From: Chloroflexota bacterium | GTDB taxonomy: Bacteria > Chloroflexota > Anaerolineae > Promineifilales > Promineifilaceae | Length of the DNA stretch: 53,521 nt | NCBI GenBank assembly: GCA_018004935.1 | Contig: JAGNBF010000048.1 | Coordinates: 1 to 53,521, forward strand | Direction: 5' to 3' | Shown: positions 32,814-41,590 of the stretch, in pieces | Position numbering within the stretch: the first letter of the stretch is position 1 | Layout: every line of letters begins with the position of its first letter | Made by a program: the position numbers and the translations under genes | The notes under the pieces: model-generated | Databases searched by the model: none | What the model was told of the DNA's origin: nothing | The model's input: the letters and a program-made list of their open reading frames with translations, nothing else

Positions 32814-34508
32814 ATGACCCTGTCGCTTCTCTGGCCGCCACACTTATCACCCCAGGCACAGACCACCCAAATGTCGTTGAGCGACGCGGCCGCGCGTGAT
32901 TTGGGACTCGACAAAATAGTTGCCGCCATTGCCCCGGAACGTCAGTACCAACCCTTCTGCACAGCCATCCTACGCCAACTGAATACCAACAGAGAGGTCA
33001 TTCAGTATCGTCAGGCAGTTCTGGCTGACCTCATGGCGCATCCCCGCCTGATGGAGCAGTTAGCCGACCTGTTGCCCCAAATTGACGACCTGGCCTCGTT
33101 CCGCACCGATCCCTTTTTCCCCGAAAAGACAGTTTTACATGAGGTGAGCTGGCGGCTGGGTGAATTGGAGAGTATGGTAACTTGCGTGACCAGCCTGGGT
33201 CGGATGTTCCGGGGGGTGGGCGAGGGGTTGCGGGCAGAAGGGTGGCGACAGTTGCGGGACGCGGCCGCGCAGATGGAACAAAATGACACCTTTCGCCAGT
33301 TAGCGCAGGAGTTACCTGGTCTGCTGGAACAATTACGAGCGGTGGGAAGCATCACCATCGGTGTCAACCTGGATAATTTGCTCCGCCCGGTTGAGGCCAC
33401 CCTGATTGCCATCAACACGGAAAAGTTCCGGTCGTCCGGTTTTCTGCAAAAATTATTAGGGCGATCCAACGATGTCTGGCAAGGGTTGACGGAGTTACAC
33501 ACAGCCACTAACCGGGATGCCCCCATGAATCCGGTGACAAGCGATCAACGGCACGCGGCCGCGAACCCACTCCTCATCCCCCTCTTCCGCGACCTGGCCG
33601 ACATTTTGGACAAAACCTGCAAACCCATTGCCAAAGCTTTGGAGCAATATACCCGGCTCAATGGGCAATTTCTCACCAGTTTACGCCACGAACTCCACTT
33701 TTATCTGGGCGCGGCCGCGCTCTACCGCCGTTTTCAGGTGCTCGGTTTACCGTTGTGCCAACCAGAAGTTGACCCGGTAGAAGATCGCAGTTGTCAGGTA
33801 GAGGCCGGTTACAACTTTAACCTGGCCTTACATTGGTTAGCGGATCAGGGTGTGGCCCGGCGTATTGTGCGTAATGGGGTGGGGTTTGGGGAACGCGGCC
33901 GCGTGTTCATCCTCACCGGCCCCAATCAAGGGGGCAAAACAACCTACCTGCAAGCCGTGGGGCTGACCTTTGTGCTGGCCCAGGCGGGGTTGCTGGTTCC
34001 CGGCACATCCGCCCGCATCAGCCCGGTGGATGGGATTTACACCCATTACCCGGTAGAAGAAGCGTTGGAGAAAGGGACGGGGCGGCTGGGGGATGAAGCC
34101 AAACGGCTCAATGAACTGTTTGGGCAGGCCACCCGCTACAGCCTGATTTTGCTCAATGAAACCTTTGCCACCACCAGTGCCGGGGAGAGTTTCTATCTGG
34201 CCCAGGATGTGGTGCGGATTTTGCGGCAGATGGGCGTGCGGGCGATTTATGCCACCCATTTGCATGACCTCGCGGCCGCGACCGACGAACTCAACACCAC
34301 CACCCCCGGTGATGGTCAAATTGTCAGCCTGGTGGCCTCACCCATTACCACCGACGGGGACGGGAACCACCGCTCCTATACCATCCAGCCCGGCCCCCCG
34401 CTGGGACGGAGCTATGCCCGGGAAATTGCCACCCGTTATGGTGTTAGTTATGAACAGTTGACCGGATTATTGCAGAAACGGGGCCAACTGCCTGATCCCA
34501 AGGTGTGA
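32814..34508 (+). CDS. MutS-family ATPase without mismatch-reading domain
   Basis: 564 residues. It has a helical core/lever region (about 20-330) and a C-terminal MutS ATPase with Walker A GPNQGGKTTYLQ, a Q-loop region, the GRLGDEAKRLNELF signature segment, Walker B LILLNETFATT and the switch ATHLHDL. There is no N-terminal mismatch-binding domain, no Smr domain and no MutS2-type clamp, so it is not MutS or MutS2. In Walker B the usual Asp is Asn. The target may be a branched DNA or RNA, but that is inference. Six GCGGCCGC octamers lie in the gene (32886, 33261, 33555, 33711, 33895, 34272), the highest density in the window. Confidence 0.88.
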   Translation: MTLSLLWPPHLSPQAQTTQMSLSDAAARDLGLDKIVAAIAPERQYQPFCTAILRQLNTNREVIQYRQAVLADLMAHPRLMEQLADLLPQIDDLASFRTDPFFPEKTVLHEVSWRLGELESMVTCVTSLGRMFRGVGEGLRAEGWRQLRDAAAQMEQNDTFRQLAQELPGLLEQLRAVGSITIGVNLDNLLRPVEATLIAINTEKFRSSGFLQKLLGRSNDVWQGLTELHTATNRDAPMNPVTSDQRHAAANPLLIPLFRDLADILDKTCKPIAKALEQYTRLNGQFLTSLRHELHFYLGAAALYRRFQVLGLPLCQPEVDPVEDRSCQVEAGYNFNLALHWLADQGVARRIVRNGVGFGERGRVFILTGPNQGGKTTYLQAVGLTFVLAQAGLLVPGTSARISPVDGIYTHYPVEEALEKGTGRLGDEAKRLNELFGQATRYSLILLNETFATTSAGESFYLAQDVVRILRQMGVRAIYATHLHDLAAATDELNTTTPGDGQIVSLVASPITTDGDGNHRSYTIQPGPPLGRSYAREIATRYGVSYEQLTGLLQKRGQLPDPKV

Positions 34509-34643
34509 ATTTCTCCCCTTTTTTATCGGCTGGCCTGGAAATAATGCTCTAAACTGTGTACGCTTAGACCCGTATTCGTTCTGGGTCTGAGGGATCATAC
34601 CCCCTCTCGCGGCCGCGCCGCGAAGATTGTGCCAGGCACGGGC

Positions 34644-34672
34644 TTGCAATCTGGGGTGATTTGTTGTATTAT
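34644..34672 (+). promoter_or_regulatory. Possible promoter of the min operon
   Basis: TTGCAA (34644-34649) and TATTAT (34667-34672) are separated by 17 bp, 120 bp before minC. The gap 34509-34791 also contains a GCGGCCGC at 34609 and nothing else recognised. Confidence 0.45.
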
Positions 34673-34791
34673 CTCAACAATTATTTGGTTGTATTATCCC
34701 GCACTGGCTCCCTTGAGCGTTTCCCTGCACCCACCTATCATTGTTGCCACCCATATGGCCCCATAAGAAACGCGGAGCATCGGCTAACACC

Positions 34792-35508
34792 ATGCATCAG
34801 ACAAACGGTAATCCGATCAACATCAAAGGCATACGCGATGGTCTGCTCTTCACCCTGGGGTCAGGCGCGGATGATAAGGTGTTGTCGGCCTTATTGACAG
34901 AACTGGCGGCCAAGCGGGAGTTCCTCAAAGGGAGTAAGGTGACGTTGGATGTGGGATCACGGTCGTTTAGCCGGACCCAACTCACCCAACTGCTCAAACA
35001 ATTTAGTGAGGATGGCCTGGAGCTATGGGCCGTTTTAGCCGAGCGCGAAAGCACCCGGGAGTCAGCCCGACAATTAGGGCTGGCTACCCGTATTCCAGGT
35101 AGTGCCACTGACCTGGAGGGGCGGCATTTGCGGGAAATAATGGAGCCAGAACGAAACGCGGCCGCGGCTCCCCCCATCACTTCCTTGTTACTCAAAGAAA
35201 CCATACGTAGCGGCCGCGCTATTCACCATGAAGGGGATGTCATCATCATTGGTGATGTTAACCCCGGTGCCGAAATCGTTGCGGGCGGCAACGTCATTGT
35301 CTGGGGACGTTTGCGCGGGTTAGTCCACGCTGGGGCTTTTGGCGACCATGGCGCCCTTATTTGTGCCCTGGAGCTAAACCCCACCCAATTACGCATCGCT
35401 GATCAGATAGCCGTTGCCCCTGAAGGTAAACGTAAAAACACCCAGCCAGAGCAAGCCGCTATTCGTCAGGGGCAAATTGTGGCCGAAACCTGGCCCACAC
35501 GGGGATAA
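34792..35508 (+). CDS. minC: Septum site-determining protein MinC
   Basis: 238 residues. MinC blocks FtsZ ring assembly away from midcell. The N-terminal domain (about 5-100: NINIKGIRDGLLFTLG region) is followed by a linker with the alanine run coded by GCGGCCGC at 35158, and the C-terminal beta-helix GDVNPGAEIVAGGNVIVWGRLRGLVHAGAFGD, which binds MinD and dimerises. ATG 34792 is used, as the frame upstream to 34741 is not like the family. minD follows after 75 bp. Confidence 0.95.
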   Translation: MHQTNGNPINIKGIRDGLLFTLGSGADDKVLSALLTELAAKREFLKGSKVTLDVGSRSFSRTQLTQLLKQFSEDGLELWAVLAERESTRESARQLGLATRIPGSATDLEGRHLREIMEPERNAAAAPPITSLLLKETIRSGRAIHHEGDVIIIGDVNPGAEIVAGGNVIVWGRLRGLVHAGAFGDHGALICALELNPTQLRIADQIAVAPEGKRKNTQPEQAAIRQGQIVAETWPTRG

Positions 35509-35583
35509 ACCGTTATAGATTATGGCTTATTGGTAACCGCACCATCTTCCTCGCCAATAACCCATAACCCAAAGGATGAAACC

Positions 35584-36390
35584 ATGAGCGGGAAAGTCAT
35601 TACAGTCACTTCGGGCAAAGGTGGGGTGGGCAAAACCACCATCACCGCGAACCTGGCGGTGGCCCTGGCTTCAATGGGCAAAAAAGTTGTGGCCATGGAC
35701 AGTGACATCGGCCTGCGTAACCTGGATATTGTCATGGGACTGGAAAACCGCATCGTCTATGATTTAGTAGATGTGGTTGAGGGGCGTTGCCGTCTGCGAC
35801 AGGCCATGATTCGCGACAAACGCCTGCCGGAGCTGTATCTTATTCCAGCCGCACAAACGCGTGATAAAACTGCCGTCAGCCCTACCGATATGGTCGTCGT
35901 ATGTGATCAACTCCGGGGCGAGATGGATTATATTCTCATTGATTGCCCGGCAGGGATTGAGCGAGGCTTCCGCAATGCCATTGCGCCCGCTGATCAGGTG
36001 CTCATCGTCAGTAACCCAGAAGTTTCTTCTGTGCGTGATGCTGATCGCATCATTGGTCTGGTAGAAGCCGAAGAAAAAGGGCCAGCCCGACTCATCATTA
36101 ACCGGCTCAAACCGGCTATGGTGGCCCGTCAGGAGATGCTTTCGGTGCAGGATGTCTTGGAAATTCTTAATATCGAACTGGTTGGGATCGTACCTGAAGA
36201 TGAGTCTGTGGTGATTTCAACCAATCGGGGACAACCGCTGGTGCTGACAGGGCAAAACGGAACCAGTGCCGGGCAGGCATTTCGCAACATTGCCCGACGG
36301 TTGGATGGCCAGGATGTGCCCTTTATTGATTTGAGCCATAAAGAAAACTTTTTAGACCGGCTAAGGGTTTGGGTTAGCGGCCGCAATTAA
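35584..36390 (+). CDS. minD: Septum site-determining ATPase MinD
   Basis: 268 residues. MinD is a membrane-bound ATPase of the ParA/Mrp class that carries MinC to the membrane. The deviant Walker A is SGKGGVGKTT (residues 9-18), followed by DSDIGLRNLD and the switch-II DCPAGIERG. The C-terminal amphipathic helix that inserts into the lipid (FLDRLRVWVSG) is present. ATG 35584 has AAAGGA about 8 nt upstream; the frame to 35530 is not used. The octamer at 36377 lies in the last codons. Confidence 0.97.
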   Translation: MSGKVITVTSGKGGVGKTTITANLAVALASMGKKVVAMDSDIGLRNLDIVMGLENRIVYDLVDVVEGRCRLRQAMIRDKRLPELYLIPAAQTRDKTAVSPTDMVVVCDQLRGEMDYILIDCPAGIERGFRNAIAPADQVLIVSNPEVSSVRDADRIIGLVEAEEKGPARLIINRLKPAMVARQEMLSVQDVLEILNIELVGIVPEDESVVISTNRGQPLVLTGQNGTSAGQAFRNIARRLDGQDVPFIDLSHKENFLDRLRVWVSGRN

Positions 36391-36477
36391 ACACACCCTC
36401 AGGAGCACGCCGGGGGCCTGTTTATCTGTGTCTCATCTATAAGTATCTGCGTTCCAATCATCAACAGGAGAAACGCC

Positions 36478-36759
36478 ATGAGCTGGCTAACAAAACTGTT
36501 AGGGCAAAAGGAAAAAAGTAGCTCAGTTGCCAAAAGCCGGTTACAAATGGTGCTGGTACATGACCGCAGTCAAATTTCGCCAGGATTGATGGAGCAAATT
36601 AAGGACGATATTATCGCCGTTATCGCCCGTCATCTGGCTATTGATCCCGATCATGTTGAAGTAAACTTAACCAGTACCCAAACCGAAAGCCGTCTGGTAG
36701 CTGAAATTCCCTTAAAACCCAACGGGCGGCGCAAAACAACCGCTTACTCAATGGAGTAA
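36478..36759 (+). CDS. minE: Cell division topological factor MinE
   Basis: 93 residues. MinE stimulates the MinD ATPase. The N-terminal membrane/MinD-binding segment (SWLTKLLGQK ... AKSRLQMVLVHDR) and the topological-specificity domain (SPGLMEQIKDDIIAVIARHL, VEVNLTSTQTESRLVAEIPL) both match. It lies 87 bp after minD with AGGAG before the ATG. With MinC and MinD it makes a full oscillating system. Confidence 0.95.
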   Translation: MSWLTKLLGQKEKSSSVAKSRLQMVLVHDRSQISPGLMEQIKDDIIAVIARHLAIDPDHVEVNLTSTQTESRLVAEIPLKPNGRRKTTAYSME

Positions 36760-36861
36760 AGTGATGTACTGTGTGTTTTGTTTTTCTTTGCGGTAGGGCC
36801 AAAATGGTGGCCTGATCCCCATGAGAGAACACAGCTCACGGTACACATAACGTAACTGAAT

Positions 36862-37980
36862 ATGCTTTCACGCACATCGGTTTGGCGGCACTTTGACCTC
36901 TGGTTATTGGCCGCCGTTTTAGTTTTAACCGCCTATGGCGTTCTGATGATTCACAGTGCCATTACCGGCGCACCTGAATTCGTCGGGTTAGATATACGGC
37001 AGGCGCAATTTGGCCTGGTGGGGCTGGTCTTGATGATAGGGGTGGCCGCCGTAGATTACCGCTACCTGACAGCCTCCCACTGGTATCTCTACATCGCCTT
37101 TTTGGGTTCACTTATTTATGTGGCGCTGGCCGGGGCGATTGGGAATGAGGTGCAAGGGTGGATTCAGATTACTTCTGCGTTGCGCATTCAACCCACTGAG
37201 TTTGGTCGTATCATCATCGCCATTACTTTTGCTCAGTTCATCATACATCATCAGCAAGAGATGAGCCGTTTTAGCAATACTGTTCGTTCTCTTGTCTATA
37301 TTGGCGTCCCCATTTTTTTTATTTTTACCCAACCCGACCTGGGAATGACGATTATGTTTGGGGTGGTTTGGTTTGTCATGATCTGGATGGCTGGATTGCC
37401 GCTCTCCCATTTTGTTATTTTGGGTATTGTGGGGGTAGCGGGCATTGTGGCGGTGTTTCCTTTTCTGGCCGACTATCAGAAACTCCGTTTGCTCTCTTTT
37501 GTGACCCCCAATGCGGAGTCCGAGATTGTGCGGGAGCAGGTGTTTAATGTGGATCAGGCGTTGATTAGTGTGGGATCTGGCGGATGGTGGGGTAAGGGGT
37601 ATTTGCAGGGAACACAAAGCCAATCGGGTTTTTTGCGGGTACAGCATACAGATTTTATTTTTTCTATGCTCACAGAGGAAATGGGTTTTTTCTTTGGCTC
37701 ATTTTTTGTGTTACTTCTGCTGGGGTTTATTATGTGGCGGATTTTGCAGACGGCGCACATGACACCTGATCCGGCGGGTCGGCTTATTTGTGTGGGCATT
37801 GCCGGGGCTTTTTTCTTTCAGACAATGGTTAATGTGGGGATGAATATGCGGTTATTGCCGGTTACTGGTTTGACATTACCTTTTGTTAGTTATGGGGGAA
37901 GTTCGCTGTGGTCGCTGATGGCGGCGATTGGGGTGGTGCAATCGGTGCGGATGAGGCACAGAAAGCAGGAGTTTGGCTAG
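36862..37980 (+). CDS. rodA: SEDS peptidoglycan polymerase, RodA-type
   Basis: 372 residues, about ten membrane spans. SEDS proteins polymerise lipid II. Marks are QPTEFGRIIIAI, a large loop around the QPDLGMTIMFGVVWFVM segment, the region ending GVAGIVAVF, and the C-terminal LPVTGLTLPFVSYGGSS signature. Length and the linkage to min genes favour RodA (elongation) over FtsW (division), but this is not decisive; no penicillin-binding protein partner is adjacent. It starts 102 bp after minE and probably belongs to the same operon. Confidence 0.9.
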   Translation: MLSRTSVWRHFDLWLLAAVLVLTAYGVLMIHSAITGAPEFVGLDIRQAQFGLVGLVLMIGVAAVDYRYLTASHWYLYIAFLGSLIYVALAGAIGNEVQGWIQITSALRIQPTEFGRIIIAITFAQFIIHHQQEMSRFSNTVRSLVYIGVPIFFIFTQPDLGMTIMFGVVWFVMIWMAGLPLSHFVILGIVGVAGIVAVFPFLADYQKLRLLSFVTPNAESEIVREQVFNVDQALISVGSGGWWGKGYLQGTQSQSGFLRVQHTDFIFSMLTEEMGFFFGSFFVLLLLGFIMWRILQTAHMTPDPAGRLICVGIAGAFFFQTMVNVGMNMRLLPVTGLTLPFVSYGGSSLWSLMAAIGVVQSVRMRHRKQEFG

Positions 37981-38010
37981 TACAACCTGGCGAAAATAGA
38001 AACCAGGTTT

Positions 38011-39339
38011 TCACATCTCCAGGCAGGCTTCGGCGGCGAGCCAGAATAGTTTTTCCCGCAGGCTGGTTTGTTTGTGCCAGTGGCGGGAGTCCCAGGTCTC
38101 ACTGCTCACATCATCTCCCCCATAGAGAATTTGACCAAATTGTACTCCCCGGTATTGGGCTACGGCGAAGAACGCGGCCGCTTCCATTTCTACCATTAAA
38201 CACCCTTCAGAACGACGTAACTGTACCATTGCCGGGGTTTCCCGGTAAATACCATCGGTGGTCCAGGTTTTTCCCCGCACATAGTCCACGTGATCTCGTT
38301 GGAGAATTTTTTCCAGGGCATTTATGGCGGCCGGGCTGGCTTGAACTTCACGACCAGGGGGTAAGTAGTGGTAAGATGTCCCTTCGTCTCGTAGGGCGGA
38401 TGTAGGTATCATCAGGTGGCCCAGGGTGATGCTTTTGTCGAGTGCTCCGGCTCCGCCACAAGCGATAAATTTGCGGCCGCCGAGAGCGATGAGTTCTTCC
38501 AGAAACGCGGCCGCGCTCGAAGCTCCTACCGCCGCATGAAACACTAATAGCGGGCGGCCATCCACTTTTAGCTCATACACCGGTGCGACTCCCATCTCTG
38601 ATCCTAACTTAAACACCTCTTTCATGCCGTGCGTAACTTTTAACGTTTCAATTACCTCCCGGAAGAAACAGATCACACCATGTTCTGAGATGCCCAATGG
38701 TTTGAGATGTTCCCAGGGGTTAATGACGGCCTTAACGAGCGGATCAAATTCTAAGATGGGATAATCGCGGCGTAAAGGTGAGGTAGGGGAGAGTTGCCAG
38801 TTCTGCGCCAGTAGAGCGAAGAGATAATGGTCTACATAATGATCATAGAGCCATTCTACCTGATGGTTGATTCCTTCCAGGGTAAACCCTAAACGCCGGG
38901 GAATCGCACAACTGCCGTTATTACCCGTAGCACAGGCGATTTCGACCCGGTTAAGTCCCATATCATTAAAAATGTGAGCAATAAGAGCACGGCAGGCTCG
39001 TGTCATCACACCTTGCCCTTGATATGCTTCACCTAGCCAATAACCCAGGCTGGTACTACGATTGCTCCAATTGATGTTATGGGTGCCAATGACTCCCACC
39101 AATGTGTCTCCCTGCCAGATACCAAACTGGTATGATTTTCTCGCTTCGGCGTGTTGGCAGGCCTCGTTGATGAATTTCAGGCTGTCACTCTCCTGGCGCA
39201 CAAAGTTAAGCCAGGGAAGCCATTGTTGCAGGTGGCGCCGGTTGGCATCGGTCAGGGTGAAGAGCGCGGCCGCGTCCTCAGCCTGGAAAGGGCGCAAGGT
39301 TAATTGTTCATCTATGGCGATGGTGAGGGGAGAACTCAT
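38011..39339 (-). CDS. Fusion of GNAT acetyltransferase and nucleoside phosphorylase
   Basis: 442 residues. Residues about 8-178 form a RimJ/RimL-type GNAT domain (LTLRPFQAEDAAALF, GYWLGEAYQGQGVMTRA, NRVEIACATGNNGS, RRLGFTLEGI). Residues about 190-442 form a uridine/purine phosphorylase-like domain (YPILEFDP, HAAVGASSAAAFLEELIALG, CGGAGAL, TTDGIYRET, VEMEAAAFFAVAQ). Each half is complete and each family normally occurs alone, so this is a true two-domain protein or two genes joined by loss of a stop. Activities suggest nucleoside turnover plus acetyl transfer; a common substrate is not obvious. It stands alone, convergent with rodA. Confidence 0.85.
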   Translation of the reverse strand: MSSPLTIAIDEQLTLRPFQAEDAAALFTLTDANRRHLQQWLPWLNFVRQESDSLKFINEACQHAEARKSYQFGIWQGDTLVGVIGTHNINWSNRSTSLGYWLGEAYQGQGVMTRACRALIAHIFNDMGLNRVEIACATGNNGSCAIPRRLGFTLEGINHQVEWLYDHYVDHYLFALLAQNWQLSPTSPLRRDYPILEFDPLVKAVINPWEHLKPLGISEHGVICFFREVIETLKVTHGMKEVFKLGSEMGVAPVYELKVDGRPLLVFHAAVGASSAAAFLEELIALGGRKFIACGGAGALDKSITLGHLMIPTSALRDEGTSYHYLPPGREVQASPAAINALEKILQRDHVDYVRGKTWTTDGIYRETPAMVQLRRSEGCLMVEMEAAAFFAVAQYRGVQFGQILYGGDDVSSETWDSRHWHKQTSLREKLFWLAAEACLEM

Positions 39340-39462
39340 AGTTACTCTGGGGAATTTGTGGGGTTTGTATGCCAGATACTTAGTAATCGTTCAGAAATAA
39401 GATAGGTGGCGCGGTTAGGAGACCGGCCACAGCAAACCGCTAAGCTAAATACGGACGATTAC
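39340..39462. repeat. GTGGCCGGTCTCC-family repeat
   Basis: At 39402-39436 lies the core AGGTGGCGCGGTTAGGAGAC then CGGCCACAG, flanked by ATCGTTCAG and CGGACGATTACTTAG, so arms of the form AATCGTCCG resemble those of the copy at 45115-45210. Confidence 0.6.
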
Positions 39463-39816
39463 TTAGGAAACGGTTGCGGGTAGCGTGAACAGGCCGTCCG
39501 CATCCGGCGGGAAGGGGAGTATGTTGGTTACGGCATCCAGGTTGAGGGGGCCATAAATGTGAGGAAACTGCTGTCCGGTTTCGTAACAATCTTCGTAAAC
39601 AATGGTAGCCCGGACCTGACTGGCACTGATAACGAGTAGAATCAGATCTTCGCGGCCGCGGAACCGTTGATTCGCCACATACTCCACCTGGGCCACGGTA
39701 GAACAATGAATAAATCCCTCAGACGCCAGAGAGTCCGCCCTGTATTGGCCCTGCTGTTGGGCTTCTGCCCAGGCATCAGGTGTGGTGATGTGTAGAATAG
39801 TGGGAAAGATTATCAT
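39463..39816 (-). CDS. DUF952 family protein
   Basis: 117 residues. The sequence ILHITTPDAWAEAQQQGQYR ... EGFIHCSTVAQVEYVANQRF ... FPHIYGPLNLDAVTNILPFP contains the family marks (HI, GFIHCS, HIYG). Members are distantly related to ADP-ribosyl/RNA phosphotransferase-like folds, with no proven role. Its ATG overlaps the rluD stop by 4 bp. Confidence 0.9.
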   Translation of the reverse strand: MIIFPTILHITTPDAWAEAQQQGQYRADSLASEGFIHCSTVAQVEYVANQRFRGREDLILLVISASQVRATIVYEDCYETGQQFPHIYGPLNLDAVTNILPFPPDADGLFTLPATVS

Positions 39817-40742
39817 GACTGGATGGTAGCCAAATTGTCCAGCACAGCCTGTAAGTCGGCAGGCAGTTCGGCTTCAAAGGAAAGGTGTTGTTTATCAGAG
39901 GGGCGCAAGAAAGAGAGCGCGGCCGCGTGCAAAAAATGCCGCCCTAAGGGTAATGTCTGCTTGCGCCGACCATACACCGTATCACCCACAATAGGATAAC
40001 CCAAAAAGGCCAAATGAACGCGTATCTGGTGGGTCCGCCCGGTATGAGGTTGGCACTGTATCAGGGAAAATGCCTCATAACTGGTAACAAGTTGATAACT
40101 CGTCTGGGCAGAGCGCGAGGTAAACGATTGACTGCGAATAACCGCCATCTTTTTGCGCTGGCGGGGATCACGGCCAATGGGAGCATCAATAAACGCCGTC
40201 GGCGGCTGAATATCCCCTTCTACCAGCGCCATGTATGTTTTTTCGATCGTGCGTTCCTTAAATTGCTTCTGCAAAAACCGTAACGCCTTATCATTTTTGG
40301 CAACCAACATCAGGCCAGAAGTGTCTTTATCCAACCGGTGAACAATGCCAGGGCGAATTTCGCCCCCAATGCCGGGTAAATCAGGACAATGAGCCAGCAC
40401 CGCATGAACCAGAGTGCCCGTTTCATGTCCTACCGCCGGGTGAACGACCATACCCGCCGGTTTATTAATCAGCAAAATATCGTCATCCTCATAGCGAATA
40501 TCCAGAGGAATTGCTTCTGGTTTAAGTTCTGTCACCACAATTTCGGGCAGGGTGACAAGAACCTGTTCGGGATGCTCCAGACGCAAACTGGACTTAACCG
40601 GTTGTCCATTGAGCTGAATATCCCCCTCTTTAATAAGTTTCTGGATTTGAGTACGGGAAAGATCGGGCATGGCAATGGCCAGCGCCCGATCCAATCGTTC
40701 GCCTATGGCATTTAAGGTAATTTCAATCGTTGACCGAGGCAT
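39813..40742 (-). CDS. rluD: 23S rRNA pseudouridine synthase, RluD family
   Basis: 309 residues. The N-terminal S4 domain (RLDRALAIAMPDLSRTQIQK) is followed by a catalytic domain with the motif HRLDKDTSGLML, where the Asp is catalytic, and HTGRTHQIRVHLAFLGYPI. RluD family members modify 23S rRNA helix 69 or related sites; the exact site is not told by sequence. ATG 40742 fits the family; the longer frame to 40820 lies within lspA in another frame. The start overlaps the lspA stop by 20 bp, so translation is coupled. Confidence 0.93.
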   Translation of the reverse strand: MPRSTIEITLNAIGERLDRALAIAMPDLSRTQIQKLIKEGDIQLNGQPVKSSLRLEHPEQVLVTLPEIVVTELKPEAIPLDIRYEDDDILLINKPAGMVVHPAVGHETGTLVHAVLAHCPDLPGIGGEIRPGIVHRLDKDTSGLMLVAKNDKALRFLQKQFKERTIEKTYMALVEGDIQPPTAFIDAPIGRDPRQRKKMAVIRSQSFTSRSAQTSYQLVTSYEAFSLIQCQPHTGRTHQIRVHLAFLGYPIVGDTVYGRRKQTLPLGRHFLHAAALSFLRPSDKQHLSFEAELPADLQAVLDNLATIQS

Positions 40743-41511
40743 AAGGTTGTCTCTCTGTGAACGTAGGCGAAGAATTGTCTTCTGAAGTTGGTTCAGGGGT
40801 AACGGCTCTGGAGCCGCCATTACCGGCTAGAGGCGGGTTTTGTTTTTTCAACCGTTGTTCTTCAAATGTTTCTAACAACATCAGGTAAAACAGAACTACC
40901 ACCCCTCCCACAATGGAGGCATCGGCGATATTGAAGATGGCCGGAAAGGGAATTACGTCAATAAAGTCAGTGACGTAGCCCAGGCGTAAACGATCCACCA
41001 GATTGCCCAATGCCCCACCCAATTGCATCCCCAGGGCGATACGTAGCAGGTAATGCCCCGCATCCAGGCGACGGGTATAGACAACAATCGCTATGGCGAC
41101 GACAAAAGCGATGAGGGTAAAGAATAAACTGCCAGTGGGAAACATACCAAAAGCCGCGCCCGTGTTGTGGATATGGGTAAAACGGAACAGGCTGGCCAGG
41201 GCTGGAATGGGGGTCATGCTCTCGTACACTTCCAGATTGGCAATAATAAACTGTTTGCTTAACTGGTCCATAACGAGCAGAGTTCCCGCCAATAGAAACG
41301 GGATCAGTTTCTGCAATAGGGGTGCAGGATGGAAAGAGGCGACAGTGGGTGGGATCGCACTTTGAACCAGGAAGGGGGCAGAGGGCATAGGAACAGTCGG
41401 CTCAGACACCCCCACTTCATTGGCGGGTAAAACGGGAGCCGTTGGTTCATTGCTTATCTCGGCCTCATCGGCCCAATTTGGGGTTAAATCTTTTTGTTCT
41501 TGTTCAGTCAC
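40723..41511 (-). CDS. lspA: Lipoprotein signal peptidase II with long N-terminal extension
   Basis: 262 residues. LspA cuts signal peptides of prolipoproteins in the membrane. The catalytic aspartates are in YVTDFIDV and NIADASI, and NTGAAFG and GGALGNLVDRL are conserved. Residues 1-65 are a Pro/Glu/Val-rich polar tail before the first span, which most LspA proteins lack (they are about 160-200 residues). GTG 41511 is chosen as AAGGAT lies 6 nt upstream. It follows a methyltransferase gene by 79 bp. Confidence 0.93.
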   Translation of the reverse strand: MTEQEQKDLTPNWADEAEISNEPTAPVLPANEVGVSEPTVPMPSAPFLVQSAIPPTVASFHPAPLLQKLIPFLLAGTLLVMDQLSKQFIIANLEVYESMTPIPALASLFRFTHIHNTGAAFGMFPTGSLFFTLIAFVVAIAIVVYTRRLDAGHYLLRIALGMQLGGALGNLVDRLRLGYVTDFIDVIPFPAIFNIADASIVGGVVVLFYLMLLETFEEQRLKKQNPPLAGNGGSRAVTPEPTSEDNSSPTFTERQPYASVND

Positions 41512-41590
41512 GAAATATCCTTTTCTACGTAAACGTAGCAACAAGAGATTGATGGGAACGATGATGACTAAAATGATAACACGAATGGAG

